Part shown: piece by piece, positions 52,788 to 64,000 of the stretch
Numbering within the stretch: the first letter of the stretch is position 1
Layout: each line of letters starts with the position of its first letter
Program-made: the position numbers and the translations under genes
Source of the DNA: Peronospora farinosa
Taxonomy: Eukaryota > Oomycota > Peronosporomycetes > Peronosporales > Peronosporaceae
Length of the DNA: 64,000 nucleotides
Reading direction: 5' to 3'
NCBI GenBank assembly: GCA_947646735.1
Contig: CANTFK010000145.1
Span: forward strand, 1-64,000
Notes under the pieces: model-generated
Told to the model about the DNA's origin: nothing
The model's database searches: none
Seen by the model: the letters and a program-made list of their open reading frames with translations, nothing else

Positions 52788-54384
52788 ACGCGACACCACT
52801 TCCCCTGCCTTTTGGCAAGCAAGTGCTAATGCAGTCGAAGGAAGTGACTTATGTGAACCGACGACCTTTCAAGATGCTGTTGGTGGGCCAGATCAAGTTC
52901 ATTGGCGTAAGGCGATCCGCGCCGAATTAAATTCGATGCAGCTTCGCGATGTGTTTCAATCTGCCAAACTGCCAACAGATCAGCACCAAGTAGGTATATA
53001 AGTTCAAGCGCAAAGCTGACGGATCGATCGAGAAATATAAGGCACGCCTTGTGGCAAAAGGGTTCAAGCAAAAGTATGGCATTGACTACACAGAGACGTT
53101 CTCCCCTGTTGTCAAGTATGTCACGCTGCGCATGGTGATCAGCTTGATCAAGTACTTTGGATGGTCACTAGATCAGCTTGATGTTGTGACGGCTTTTCTC
53201 TATGGTGTCATGAAAGAAGTGGTGTACTGTGCGGGACCAGAAGGTATGGAACTCGATGATGCACACAACTGCTTGAAGTTGATGAAATCTATATATGGAC
53301 TTAAGCAGGCTTCGCGTGTATGGAATGAAACTTTCGACGAGTACGTATGTTCCATTGGATTTAGCAAATCTGCCTTCTATCCACGCCTCTACATCAAAAT
53401 TATTGACGGGCATTGCGTACTTTTACTAGTGTACGTGGATGATGTTCTGATTACCGGAGGCTCAAAGGAACAAATTGCGCGTACTAAAAATGACTTAAAG
53501 ACACGCTTCGAGATGACGGACAGCGGCAAATGTGCATTTGTCTTGGGTATCGAGCTGGTGGACGACGATGACGACAGTATAATAATGTGCCAGCGACGCT
53601 ATGTGGATGACATTCTTATGCGCTTTCGTATGAATGACTGTAAGGCTGTGATGTGTCCAACAGATCTAAGCTCTCGACTCGTTCCAAGCCGAACAACAGC
53701 CAAATTAAACGCTCCGTTTCGTGAAGCAGTGGGTGCTCTTATGCATTTGATGACCGCAACACGACCAAATATTGCGTTTGCTGTTGGTTACGTTTCGCGC
53801 TTTATGTAGAACCCACAAGAAGAGCACTGGATGGCGGTCAAGCGAATTCTTTGCTACCGAAAAGGAACGAAGTCACTTGGACTTTGCTTCAAGCCCGGCG
53901 ACACGTTGGACTTTCGTGGATACTCTGACGCAGATTGGGCCGGCGATCATGCTGACCGCAAATCGACTTCTGGCTACGCATTCCTATTAATGGGTGCCCC
54001 TGTGAGTTGAGGAAGTAAGAAACACCGCTGTCAACCAGCGAGGCTGAATACATCGCGCTGAGCCATGCCATTCAAGAAGGCAAGTGGGCATCGTTTGCTC
54101 TGCGAGATTTTGGCTGCAGTGATGAATGCGTCCGAATGCGAGCTAATGATCATGGAAGACAACCAATCCTGCATCAAGTGACGAAGAATCCCGTGAATCA
54201 TGGTCACGCCAAGCATATTGACATCAAGTATCACCACATTCGTGATGAAGTCAAGCGGGGTGAAGTCAAGCTGGAATACTGCGAGACTTCGATCATGCTA
54301 GCTGACATCATGACCAAAGGACTACCAAGACCGCGTCACAAGGAGCTCACAACGGCGCTCGGCATACTTGCGTGTTCGCATTGA
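52788..54384 (+). pseudogene. Copia RT and RNase H, unit 1
   Basis: RT opens with WRKAIRAELNSM and, after TAG in place of Trp at 52991-52993, ARLVAKGFKQKYGIDYTETF. LYGLKQASRVW-type residues and the YVDD box at 53432-53443 follow. TAG at 53807-53809 stands where the family has Gln (RFM-NPQEEHW). RNase H has YSDADWAGDHADRKSTSGYA, then TGA for Trp at 54008-54010, a frameshift, and KHIDIKYHHIRDEV. LADIMTKGLPRPRHKEL closes the polyprotein. Confidence 0.85.
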
Positions 54385-54509
54385 GAGGGCGTATTGAAGG
54401 TTACCGGTTAAGATACAGAGTATCTTAACCGGGTAGCTAAAATCAATCCGATCAGAAGAGACGCATAGGATGAGGAGACGTTTGACATGATATATATGTA
54501 AGTTACATG
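54383..54509 (+). mobile_element. Copia polypurine tract and 5' fragment of its LTR, unit 1
   Basis: GAGAGGGCG at 54383-54391 follows the stop. The presumed LTR starts TATTGAAGGTTACC and holds a 13-bp perfect hairpin (CCGGTTAAGATAC at 54404-54416 and its complement at 54420-54432). The LTR stops after ~118 bp and joins the integrase of unit 2. Confidence 0.65.
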
Positions 54510-54532
54510 TCGTTGACGAAGGCAGTGGATAC

Positions 54533-55324
54533 ATGAAAGGGTTTTCCATGCGTGCCAGGTCGGACAGTGAAGCGTGTATTAAGAAGTTCATCATGGCGAT
54601 TCAGACGCAGTTCAATGCGAAAGTCAAGTTTGTTCGCCACGATGGAGCTCGTGAAATTGCGGCCACTTCCCTTACAACGTTTTACGAAAAAGCAGGAATT
54701 GAGCAGCAAGTTACGGTCCCGTATGCGCACCAGATCAACGGCACGGCAGAACGCTCCATCCGAACGATCGTGACAATTGGTCGTACTATGCTTCACTATG
54801 CCAAATTAGAAAAGTGCTTTTGGGCTGAAGCGGCCATGACAGCAATTTACATCAAGAACCGCCTACCATCGCCGAAGTGCCAAGATCAAACACCGTTTGA
54901 AATCATCAATGGACACCAGCCAAGCGTGAAAAACATGCGAGTCTTTGGATGTCGTGCGTATGTACTGACCCCTAAGGAAAAACGATTTAAGTGGGACCCC
55001 AAGGCTCGTAAAGGACTGTTCATGGAATACGAAGAAGTGTCAAAGGCATATCGAATCTATGACATCGAGGCGGGGAAAGTGGTGGTTTCTCGCGATGTCA
55101 CATTTGATGAATTGAATTTTGGATTCTTGCCGATGATCCCAGAAAACATCGTCGAAGACACTACGCTGGATTTTGATGCCCTGGATATCAGTAATAATTG
55201 TCGTCAAACTGAATTTAGGCAAACAGGAAAGCGCAAAGTCGACCCTCCGATGAAGATCAAGCCTGTCAAAAGACTGAATTGGAGGAAGCAAGTGGGTCAG
55301 ATGACTCCGTGGCGCATCGAGTAA
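54533..55324 (+). pseudogene. Copia integrase fragment, unit 2
   Basis: 263 codons open from MKGFSMRARSD. Contains the second Asp (RHDGARE) and the Glu (GTAERS) but lacks the zinc finger and first catalytic Asp, so it cannot be an active integrase. Confidence 0.85.
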
Positions 55325-55404
55325 AGCGACGACTTACGGCTCGAACTGATCTGGATGAAGATAGAGCGACGACTTACGGCTCGAACTGATCTGGATGAAG
55401 ATAG

Positions 55405-57001
55405 ACGCGACACCACTTCCCCTGCCTTTTGGCAAGCAAGTGCTAATGCAGTCGAAAGAAGTGACTTATGTGAACCGACGACCTTTCAAGATGCTGTTGG
55501 TGGGCCAGATCAAGTTCATTGGCGTAAGGCGATCCGCGCCGAATTAAATTCGATGCAGCTTCGCGATGTGTTTCAATCTGCCAAACTGCCAACAGATCAG
55601 CACCAAGTAGGTATATAAGTTCAAGCGCAAAGCTGACGGATCGATCGAGAAATATAAGGCACGCCTTGTGGCAAAAGGGTTCAAGCAAAAGTATGGCATT
55701 GACTACACAGAGACGTTCTCCCCTGTTGTCAAGTATGTCACGCTGCGCATGGTGATCAGCTTGATCAAGTACTTTGGATGGTCACTAGATCAGCTTGATG
55801 TTGTGACGGCTTTTCTCTATGGTGTCATGAAAGAAGTGGTGTACTGTGCGGGACCAGAAGGTATGGAACTCGATGATGAACACAACTGCTTGAAGTTGAT
55901 GAAATCTATATATGGACTTAAGCAGGCTTCGCGTGTATGGAATGAAACTTTCGACGAGTACGTATGTTCCATTGGATTTAGCAAATCTGCCTTCGATCCA
56001 CGCCTCTACATCAAAATTATTGACGGGCATTGCGTACTTTTACTAGTGTACGTGGATGATGTTCTGATTACCGGAGGCTCAAAGGAACAAATTGCGCGTA
56101 CTAAAAATGACTTAAAGACACGCTTCGAGATGACGGACAGCGGCAAATGTGCATTTGTCTTGGGTATCGAGCTGGTGGACAACGATGACGGCAGTATAAT
56201 AATGTGCCAGCGACGCTATGTGGATGACATTCTTATGCGCTTTCGTATGAATGACTGTAAGGCTGTGATGTGTCCAACAGATCTAAGCTCTCGACTCGTT
56301 CCAAGCCGAACAACAGCCAAATTAAACGCTCCGTTTCGTGAAGCAGTGGGTGCTCTTATGCATTTGATGACCGCAACACGACCAAATATTGCGTTTGCTG
56401 TTGGTTACGTTTCGCGCTTTATGTAGAACCCACAAGAAGAGCACTGGATGGCGGTCAAGCGAATTCTTTGCTGCCGACAAGGAACGAAGTCACTTGGACT
56501 TTGCTTCAAGCCCGGCGACACGTTGGACTTTCGTGGATACTCTGACGCAGATTGGGCCGGCGATCATGCTGACCGCAAATCGACTTCTGGCTACGCATTC
56601 CTATTAATGGGTGCCCCTGTGAGTTGAGGAAGTAAGAAACACCGCTGTCAACCAGCGAGGCTGAATACATCGCGCTGAGCCATGCCATTCAAGAAGGCAA
56701 GTGGGCATCGTTTGCTCTGCGAGATTTTGGCTGCAGTGATGAATACGTCCGAATGCGAGCTAATGATCATGGAAGACAACCAATCCTGCATCAAGTGACG
56801 AAGAATCCCGTGAATCATGGTCACGCCAAGCATATTGACATCAAGTATCACCACATTCGTGATGAAGTCAAGCGGGGTGAAGTCAAGCTGGAATACTGCG
56901 AGACTTCGATCATGCTAGCTGACATCATGACCAAAGGACTACCAAGACCGCGTCACAAGGAGCTCACAACGGCGCTCGGCATACTTGCGTGTTCGCATTG
57001 A
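55405..57001 (+). pseudogene. Copia RT and RNase H, unit 2
   Basis: YVDD at 56049-56060. Same three inherited stops as unit 1 (the one at RFM ends the frame at 56426). Confidence 0.85.
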
Positions 57002-57149
57002 GAGGGCGTATTGAAGGTTACCGGTTAAGATACAGAGTATCTTAACCGGGTAGCTAAAATCAATCCGATCAGAAGAGACGCATAGGATGAGGAGACGTTT
57101 GACATGATATATATGTAAGTTACATGTCGTTGACGAAGGCAGTGGATAC

Positions 57150-57941
57150 ATGAAAGGGTTTTCCATGCGTGCCAGGTCGGACAGTGAAGCGTGTATTAAG
57201 AAGTTCATCATGGCGATTCAGACGCAGTTCAATGCGAAAGTCAAGTTTGTTCGCCACGATGGAGCTCGTGAAATTGCGGCCACTTCCCTTACAACGTTTT
57301 ACGAAAAAGCAGGAATTGAGCAGCAAGTTACGGTCCCGTATGCGCACCAGATCAACGGCACGGCAGAACGCTCCATCCGAACGATCGTGACAATTGGTCG
57401 TACTATGCTTCACTATGCCAAATTAGAAAAGTGCTTTTGGGCTGAAGCGGCCATGACAGCAATTTACATCAAGAACCGCCTACCATCGCCGAAGTGCCAA
57501 GATCAAACACCGTTTGAAATCATCAATGGACACCAGCCAAGCGTGAAAAACATGCGAGTCTTTGGATGTCGTGCGTATGTACTGACCCCTAAGGAAAAAC
57601 GATTTAAGTGGGACCCCAAGGCTCGTAAAGGACTGTTCATGGAATACGAAGAAGTGTCAAAGGCATATCGAATCTATGACATCGAGGCGGGGAAAGTGGT
57701 GGTTTCTCGCGATGTCACATTTGATGAATTGAATTTTGGATTCTTGCCGATGATCCCAGAAAACATCGTCGAAGACACTACGCTGGATTTTGATGCCCTG
57801 GATATCAGTAATAATTGTCGTCAAACTGAATTTAGGCAAACAGGAAAGCGCAAAGTCGACCCTCCGATGAAGATCAAGCCTGTCAAAAGACTGAATTGGA
57901 GGAAGCAAGTGGGTCAGATGACTCCGTGGCGCATCGAGTAA
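57150..57941 (+). pseudogene. Copia integrase fragment, unit 3
   Basis: Translation identical to the unit 2 fragment. Confidence 0.85.
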
Positions 57942-58021
57942 AGCGACGACTTACGGCTCGAACTGGTCTGGATGAAGATAGAGCGACGACTTACGGCTCG
58001 AACTGATCTGGATGAAGATAG

Positions 58022-59618
58022 ACGCGACACCACTTCCCCTGCCTTTTGGCAAGCAAGTGCTAATGCAGTCGAAGGAAGTGACTTATGTGAACCGACGACC
58101 TTTCAAGATGCTGTTGGTGGGCCAGATCAAGTTCATTGGCGTAAGGCGATCCGCGCCGAATTAAATTCGATGCAGCTTCGCGATGTGTTTCAATCTGCCA
58201 AACTGCCAACAGATCAGCACCAAGTAGGTATATAAGTTCAAGCGCAAAGCTGACGGATCGATCGAGAAATATAAGGCACGCCTTGTGGCAAAAGGGTTCA
58301 AGCAAAAGTATGGCATTGACTACACAGAGACGTTCTCCCCTGTTGTCAAGTATGTCACGCTGCGCATGGTGATCAGCTTGATCAAGTACTTTGGATGGTC
58401 ACTAGATCAGCTTGATGTTGTGACGGCTTTTCTCTATGGTGTCATGAAAGAAGTGGTGTACTGTGCGGGACCAGAAGGTATGGAACTCGATGATGAACAC
58501 AACTGCTTGAAGTTGATGAAATCTATATATGGACTTAAGCAGGCTTCGCGTGTATGGAATGAAACTTTCGACGAGTACGTATGTTCCATTGGATTTAGCA
58601 AATCTGCCTTCGATCCACACCTCTACATCAAAATTATTGACGGGCATTGCGTACTTTTACTAGTGTACGTGGATGATGTTCTGATTACCGGAGGCTCAAA
58701 GGAGCAAATTGCGCGTACTAAAAATGACTTAAAGACACGCTTCGAGATGACGGACAGCGGCAAATGTGCATTTGTCTTGGGTATCGAGCTGGTGGACAAC
58801 GATGACGACAGTATAATAATGTGCCAGCGACGCTATGTGGATGACATTCTTATGCGCTTTCGTATGAATGACTGTAAGGCTGTGATGTGTCCAACAGATC
58901 TAAGCTCTCGACTCGTTCCAAGCCGAACAACAGCCAAATTAAACGCTCCGTTTCGTGAAGCAGTGGGTGCTCTTATGCATTTGATGACCGCAACACGACC
59001 AAATATTGCGTTTGCTGTTGGTTACGTTTCGCGCTTTATGTAGAACCCACAAGAAGAGCACTGGATGGCGGTCAAGCGAATTCTTTGCTGCCGACAAGGA
59101 ACGAAGTCACTTGGACTTTGCTTCAAGCCCGGCGACACGTTGGACTTTCGTGGATACTCTGACGCAGATTGGGCCGGCGATCATGCTGACCGCAAATCGA
59201 CTTCTGGCTACGCATTCCTATTAATGGGTGCCCCTGTGAGTTGAGGAAGTAAGAAACACCGCTGTCAACCAGCGAGGCTGAATACATCGCGCTGAGCCAT
59301 GCCATTCAAGAAGGCAAGTGGGCATCGTTTGCTCTGCGAGATTTTGGCTGCAGTGATGAATACGTCCGAATGCGAGCTAATGATCATGGAAGACAACCAA
59401 TCCTGCATCAAGTGACGAAGAATCCCGTGAATCATGGTCACGCCAAGCATATTGACATCAAGTATCACCACATTCGTGATGAAGTCAAGCGGGGTGAAGT
59501 CAAGCTGGAATACTGCGAGACTTCGATCATGCTAGCTGACATCATGACCAAAGGACTACCAAGACCGCGTCACAAGGAGCTCACAACGGCGCTCGGCATA
59601 CTTGCGTGTTCGCATTGA
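58022..59618 (+). pseudogene. Copia RT and RNase H, unit 3
   Basis: YVDD at 58666-58677; inherited stops as in unit 1 (RFM stop at 59041-59043). Confidence 0.85.
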
Positions 59619-59766
59619 GAGGGCGTATTGAAGGTTACCGGTTAAGATACAGAGTATCTTAACCGGGTAGCTAAAATCAATCCGATCAGAAGAGACGCAT
59701 AGGATGAGGAGACGTTTGACATGATATATATGTAAGTTACATGTCGTTGACGAAGGCAGTGGATAC

Positions 59767-60558
59767 ATGAAAGGGTTTTCCATGCGTGCCAGGTCGGACA
59801 GTGAAGCGTGTATTAAGAAGTTCATCATGGCGATTCAGACGCAGTTCAATGCGAAAGTCAAGTTTGTTCGCCACGATGGAGCTCGTGAAATTGCGGCCAC
59901 TTCCCTTACAACGTTTTACGAAAAAGCAGGAATTGAGCAGCAAGTTACGGTCCCGTATGCGCACCAGATCAACGGCACGGCAGAACGCTCCATCCGAACG
60001 ATCGTGACAATTGGTCGTACTATGCTTCACTATGCCAAATTAGAAAAGTGCTTTTGGGCTGAAGCGGCCATGACAGCAATTTACATCAAGAACCGCCTAC
60101 CATCGCCGAAGTGCCAAGATCAAACACCGTTTGAAATCATCAATGGACACCAGCCAAGCGTGAAAAACATGCGAGTCTTTGGATGTCGTGCGTATGTACT
60201 GACCCCTAAGGAAAAACGATTTAAGTGGGACCCCAAGGCTCGTAAAGGACTGTTCATGGAATACGAAGAAGTGTCAAAGGCATATCGAATCTATGACATC
60301 GAGGCGGGGAAAGTGGTGGTTTCTCGCGATGTCACATTTGATGAATTGAATTTTGGATTCTTGCCGATGATCCCAGAAAACATCGTCGAAGACACTACGC
60401 TGGATTTTGATGCCCTGGATATCAGTAATAATTGTCGTCAAACTGAATTTAGGCAAACAGGAAAGCGCAAAGTCGACCCTCCGATGAAGATCAAGCCTGT
60501 CAAAAGACTGAATTGGAGGAAGCAAGTGGGTCAGATGACTCCGTGGCGCATCGAGTAA
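59767..60558 (+). pseudogene. Copia integrase fragment, unit 4
   Basis: Translation identical to the unit 2 fragment. Confidence 0.85.
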
Positions 60559-60638
60559 AGCGACGACTTACGGCTCGAACTGATCTGGATGAAGATAGAG
60601 CGACGACTTACGGCTCGAACTGATCTGGATGAAGATAG

Positions 60639-62235
60639 ACGCGACACCACTTCCCCTGCCTTTTGGCGAGCAAGTGCTAATGCAGTCGAAGGAAGTGACT
60701 TATGTGAACCGACGACCTTTCAAGATGCTGTTGGTGGGCCAGATCAAGTTCATTGGCGTAAGGCGATCCGCGCCGAATTAAATTCGATGCAGCTTCGCGA
60801 TGTGTTTCAATCTGCCAATCTGCCAACAGATCAGCACCAAGTAGGTATATAAGTTCAAGCGCAAAGCTGACGGATCGATCGAGAAATATAAGGCACGCCT
60901 TGTGGCAAAAGGGTTCAAGCAAAAGTATGGCATTGACTACACAGAGACGTTCTCCCCTGTTGTCAAGTATGTCACGCTGCGCATGGTGATCAGCTTGATC
61001 AAGTACTTTGGATGGTCACTAGATCAGCTTGATGTTGTGACGGCTTTTCTCTATGGTGTCATGAAAGAAGTGGTGTACTGTGCGGGACCAGAAGGTATGG
61101 AACTCGATGATGAACACAACTACTTGAAGTTGATGAAATCTATATATGGACTTAAGCAGGCTTCGCGTGTATGGAATGAAACTTTCGACGAGTACGTATG
61201 TTCCATTGGGTTTAGCAAATCTGCCTTCGATCCACGCCTCTACATCAAAATTATTGACGGGCATTGCGTACTTTTACTAGTGTACGTGGATGATGTTCTG
61301 ATTACCGGAGGCTCAAAGGAACAAATTGCGCGTACTAAAAATGACTTAAAGACACGCTTCGAGATGACGGACAGCGGCAAATGTGCATTTGTCTTGGGTA
61401 TCGAGCTGGTGGACAACGATGACGGCAGTATAATAATGTGCCAGCGACGCTATGTGGATGACATTCTTATGCGCTTTCGTATGAATGACTGTAAGGCTGT
61501 GATGTGTCCAACAGATCTAAGCTCTCGACTCGTTCCAAGCCGAACAACAGCCAAATTAAACGCTCCGTTTCGTGAAGCAGTGGGTGCTCTTATGCATTTG
61601 ATGACCGCAACACGACCAAATATTGCGTTTGCTGTTGGTTACGTTTCGCACTTTATGTAGAACCCACAAGAAGAGCACTGGATGGCGGTCAAGCGAATTC
61701 TTTGCTGCCGACAAGGAACGAAGTCACTTGGACTTTGCTTCAAGCCCGGCGACACGTTGGACTTTCGTGGATACTCTGACGCAGATTGGGCCGGCGATCA
61801 TGCTGACCGCAAATCGACTTCTGGCTACGCATTCCTATTAATGGGTGCCCCTGTGAGTTGAGGAAGTAAGAAACACCGCTGTCAACCAGCGAGGCTGAAT
61901 ACATCGCGCTGAGCCATGCCATTCAAGAAGGCAAGTGGGCATCGTTTGCTCTGCGAGATTTTGGCTGCAGTGATGAATACGTCCGAATGCGAGCTAATGA
62001 TCATGGAAGACAACCAATCCTGCATCAAGTGACGAAGAATCCCGTGAATCATGGTCACGCCAAGCATATTGACATCAAGTATCACCACATTCGTGATGAA
62101 GTCAAGCGGGGTGAAGTCAAGCTGGAATACTGCGAGACTTCGATCATGCTAGCTGACATCATGACCAAAGGACTACCAAGACCGCGTCACAAGGAGCTCA
62201 CAACGGCGCTCGGCATACTTGCGTGTTCGCATTGA
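60639..62235 (+). pseudogene. Copia RT and RNase H, unit 4
   Basis: YVDD at 61283-61294; inherited stops as in unit 1. Confidence 0.85.
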
Positions 62236-62383
62236 GAGGGCGTATTGAAGGTTACCGGTTAAGATACAGAGTATCTTAACCGGGTAGCTAAAATCAATCC
62301 GATCAGAAGAGACGCATAGGATGAGGAGACGTTTGACATGATATATATGTAAGTTACATGTCGTTGACGAAGGCAGTGGATAC

Positions 62384-63175
62384 ATGAAAGGGTTTTCCAT
62401 GCGTGCCAGGTCGGACAGTGAAGCGTGTATTAAGAAGTTCATCATGGCGATTCAGACGCAGTTCAATGCGAAAGTCAAGTTTGTTCGCCACGATGGAGCT
62501 CGTGAAATTGCGGCCACTTCCCTTACAACGTTTTACGAAAAAGCAGGAATTGAGCAGCAAGTTACGGTCCCGTATGCGCACCAGATCAACGGCACGGCAG
62601 AACGCTCCATCCGAACGATCGTGACAATTGGTCGTACTATGCTTCACTATGCCAAATTAGAAAAGTGCTTTTGGGCTGAAGCGGCCATGACAGCAATTTA
62701 CATCAAGAACCGCCTACCATCGCCGAAGTGCCAAGATCAAACACCGTTTGAAATCATCAATGGACACCAGCCAAGCGTGAAAAACATGCGAGTCTTTGGA
62801 TGTCGTGCGTATGTACTGACCCCTAAGGAAAAACGATTTAAGTGGGACCCCAAGGCTCGTAAAGGACTGTTCATGGAATACGAAGAAGTGTCAAAGGCAT
62901 ATCGAATCTATGACATCGAGGCGGGGAAAGTGGTGGTTTCTCGCGATGTCACATTTGATGAATTGAATTTTGGATTCTTGCCGATGATCCCAGAAAACAT
63001 CGTCGAAGACACTACGCTGGATTTTGATGCCCTGGATATCAGTAATAATTGTCGTCAAACTGAATTTAGGCAAACAGGAAAGCGCAAAGTCGACCCTCCG
63101 ATGAAGATCAAGCCTGTCAAAAGACTGAATTGGAGGAAGCAAGTGGGTCAGATGACTCCGTGGCGCATCGAGTAA
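62384..63175 (+). pseudogene. Copia integrase fragment, unit 5
   Basis: Translation identical to the unit 2 fragment. Confidence 0.85.
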
Positions 63176-63255
63176 AGCGACGACTTACGGCTCGAACTGA
63201 TCTGGATGAAGATAGAGCGACGACTTACGGCTCGAACTGATCTGGATGAAGATAG

Positions 63256-64000
63256 ACGCGACACCACTTCCCCTGCCTTTTGGCGAGCAAGTGCTAATGC
63301 AGTCGAAGGAAGTGACTTATGTGAACCGACGACCTTTCAAGATGCTGTTGGTGGGCCAGATCAAGTTCATTGGCGTAAGGCGATCCGCGCCGAATTAAAT
63401 TCGATGCAGCTTCGCGATGTGTTTCAATCTGCCAATCTGCCAACAGATCAGCACCAAGTAGGTATATAAGTTCAAGCGCAAAGCTGACGGATCGATCGAG
63501 AAATATAAGGCACGCCTTGCGGCAAAAGGGTTCAAGCAAAAGTATGGCATTGACTACACAGAGACGTTCTCCCCTGTTGTCAAGTATGTCACGCTGCGCA
63601 TGGTGATCAGCTTGATCAAGTACTTCGGATGGTCACTAGATCAGCTTGATGTTGTGACGGCTTTTCTCTATGGTGTCATGAAAGAAGTGGTGTACTGTGC
63701 GGGACCAGAAGGTATGGAACTCGATGATGAACACAACTACTTGAAGTTGATGAAATCTATATATGGACTTAAGCAGGCTTCGCGTGTATGGAATGAAACT
63801 TTCGACGAGTACGTATGTTCCATTGGGTTTAGCAAATCTGCCTTCGATCCACGCCTCTACATCAAAATTATTGACGGGCATTGCGTACTTTTACTAGTGT
63901 ACGTGGATGATGTTCTGATTACCGGAGGCTCAAAGGAACAAATTGCGCGTACTAAAAATGACTTAAAGACACGCTTCGAGATGACGGACAGCGGCAAATG
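63256..64000 (+). pseudogene. Copia RT, unit 5 (partial)
   Basis: Runs to the window edge; YVDD at 63900-63911. Confidence 0.85.

Larger units (their letters stand above)
51893..54509 (+). repeat. Copia-derived tandem unit 1 (2,617 bp)
   Basis: The unit runs from TCGTTGACGAAGG in the integrase core to an LTR fragment ending AGTTACATG. The next unit begins at the same integrase base. Unit 1 is the most diverged (for example DAHNC, YPRLY, CYRKG where others have DEHNC/Y, DP, CCRQG). Confidence 0.95.
54510..57126 (+). repeat. Copia-derived tandem unit 2
   Basis: Exactly 2,617 bp. Marked by NAVERSD (others NAVEGSD). Confidence 0.95.
57127..59743 (+). repeat. Copia-derived tandem unit 3
   Basis: Exactly 2,617 bp. 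Marked by DPHLYIK (others DPRLYIK). Confidence 0.95.
59744..62360 (+). repeat. Copia-derived tandem unit 4
   Basis: Exactly 2,617 bp. Shares with unit 5 FWRASA, ANLPT and HNYLK, not found in units 1-3; has its own YVSHFM. Confidence 0.95.
62361..64000 (+). repeat. Copia-derived tandem unit 5 (cut by the window)
   Basis: First 1,640 bp of the unit. Closest to unit 4; differs, for example, in GCCTTGCGGC (GTG to GCG) near 63517. Confidence 0.95.

Noticed and set aside
51893..64000. CRISPR array or bacterial tandem repeats
   Set aside because: Units are 2.6 kb of Copia polyprotein; no short repeat-spacer pattern exists anywhere in the window.

Overview
The window is repeat-rich, gene-poor nuclear DNA of an oomycete, most likely a Peronosporales relative of Phytophthora or a downy mildew. 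Three things point there: secreted-protein genes preceded by the oomycete core promoter (GCTCATTYYNCAWTTT), a PAN/Apple-like secreted protein, and Ty3/Gypsy, Ty1/Copia, ORF1-like and SINE elements of oomycete character. Family assignments come from motifs read by eye, not from a database search.

Layout. 1-3.2 kb: AT-rich non-coding repeats with a scattered short palindrome (CCGTCG..CGACGG) and a possible MITE. 3.7-5.2 kb: one intact host-type gene, a GT60-like GlcNAc transferase, next to Gypsy LTR pieces. 7.1-13.8 kb: decayed Gypsy element 1 (+). 13.8-24.4 kb: an inverted pair of LTR B copies, each carrying the same tRNA-derived SINE insertion, enclosing a decayed Gypsy on the - strand (15.1-19 kb) and 5'-truncated Gypsy element 2 (+, 19.1-23.5 kb). 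24.5-27.9 kb: an ORF1/gag-like retroelement gene (-) split by a complete 1.05-kb TRIM-like LTR element with 5-bp target duplications. 28.2-44.6 kb: an amplified locus of two secreted-protein genes. A 160-aa PAN-like protein occurs three times and a 951-aa histidine-rich repeat protein twice, mostly within a 6.1-kb-arm inverted repeat centred near 38,036. 44.6-51.7 kb: ORF1 fragment, two LTR A copies in opposite orientation, a gag fragment, and Gypsy element 3 (-) with antisense ORFs and an internal inversion. 51.7-64 kb: a Copia fragment that has become a tandem array of exactly 2,617-bp units, at least 4.6 of them, running off the window.

The only genes that look functional are the GT60 gene and the five copies of the two secreted-protein genes. 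The two secreted genes share their 5' leader, core promoter and a post-signal-peptide motif (VQHDAT), so they look like one co-amplified family producing extracellular or surface proteins. The rest is mobile DNA at various stages of decay. The most unusual points are the inverted gene amplicon with a recurrent 20-bp breakpoint, the satellite born from a Copia fragment, conserved antisense ORFs in the Gypsy elements, and the TRIM-like element whose primer site resembles the half-tRNA type.
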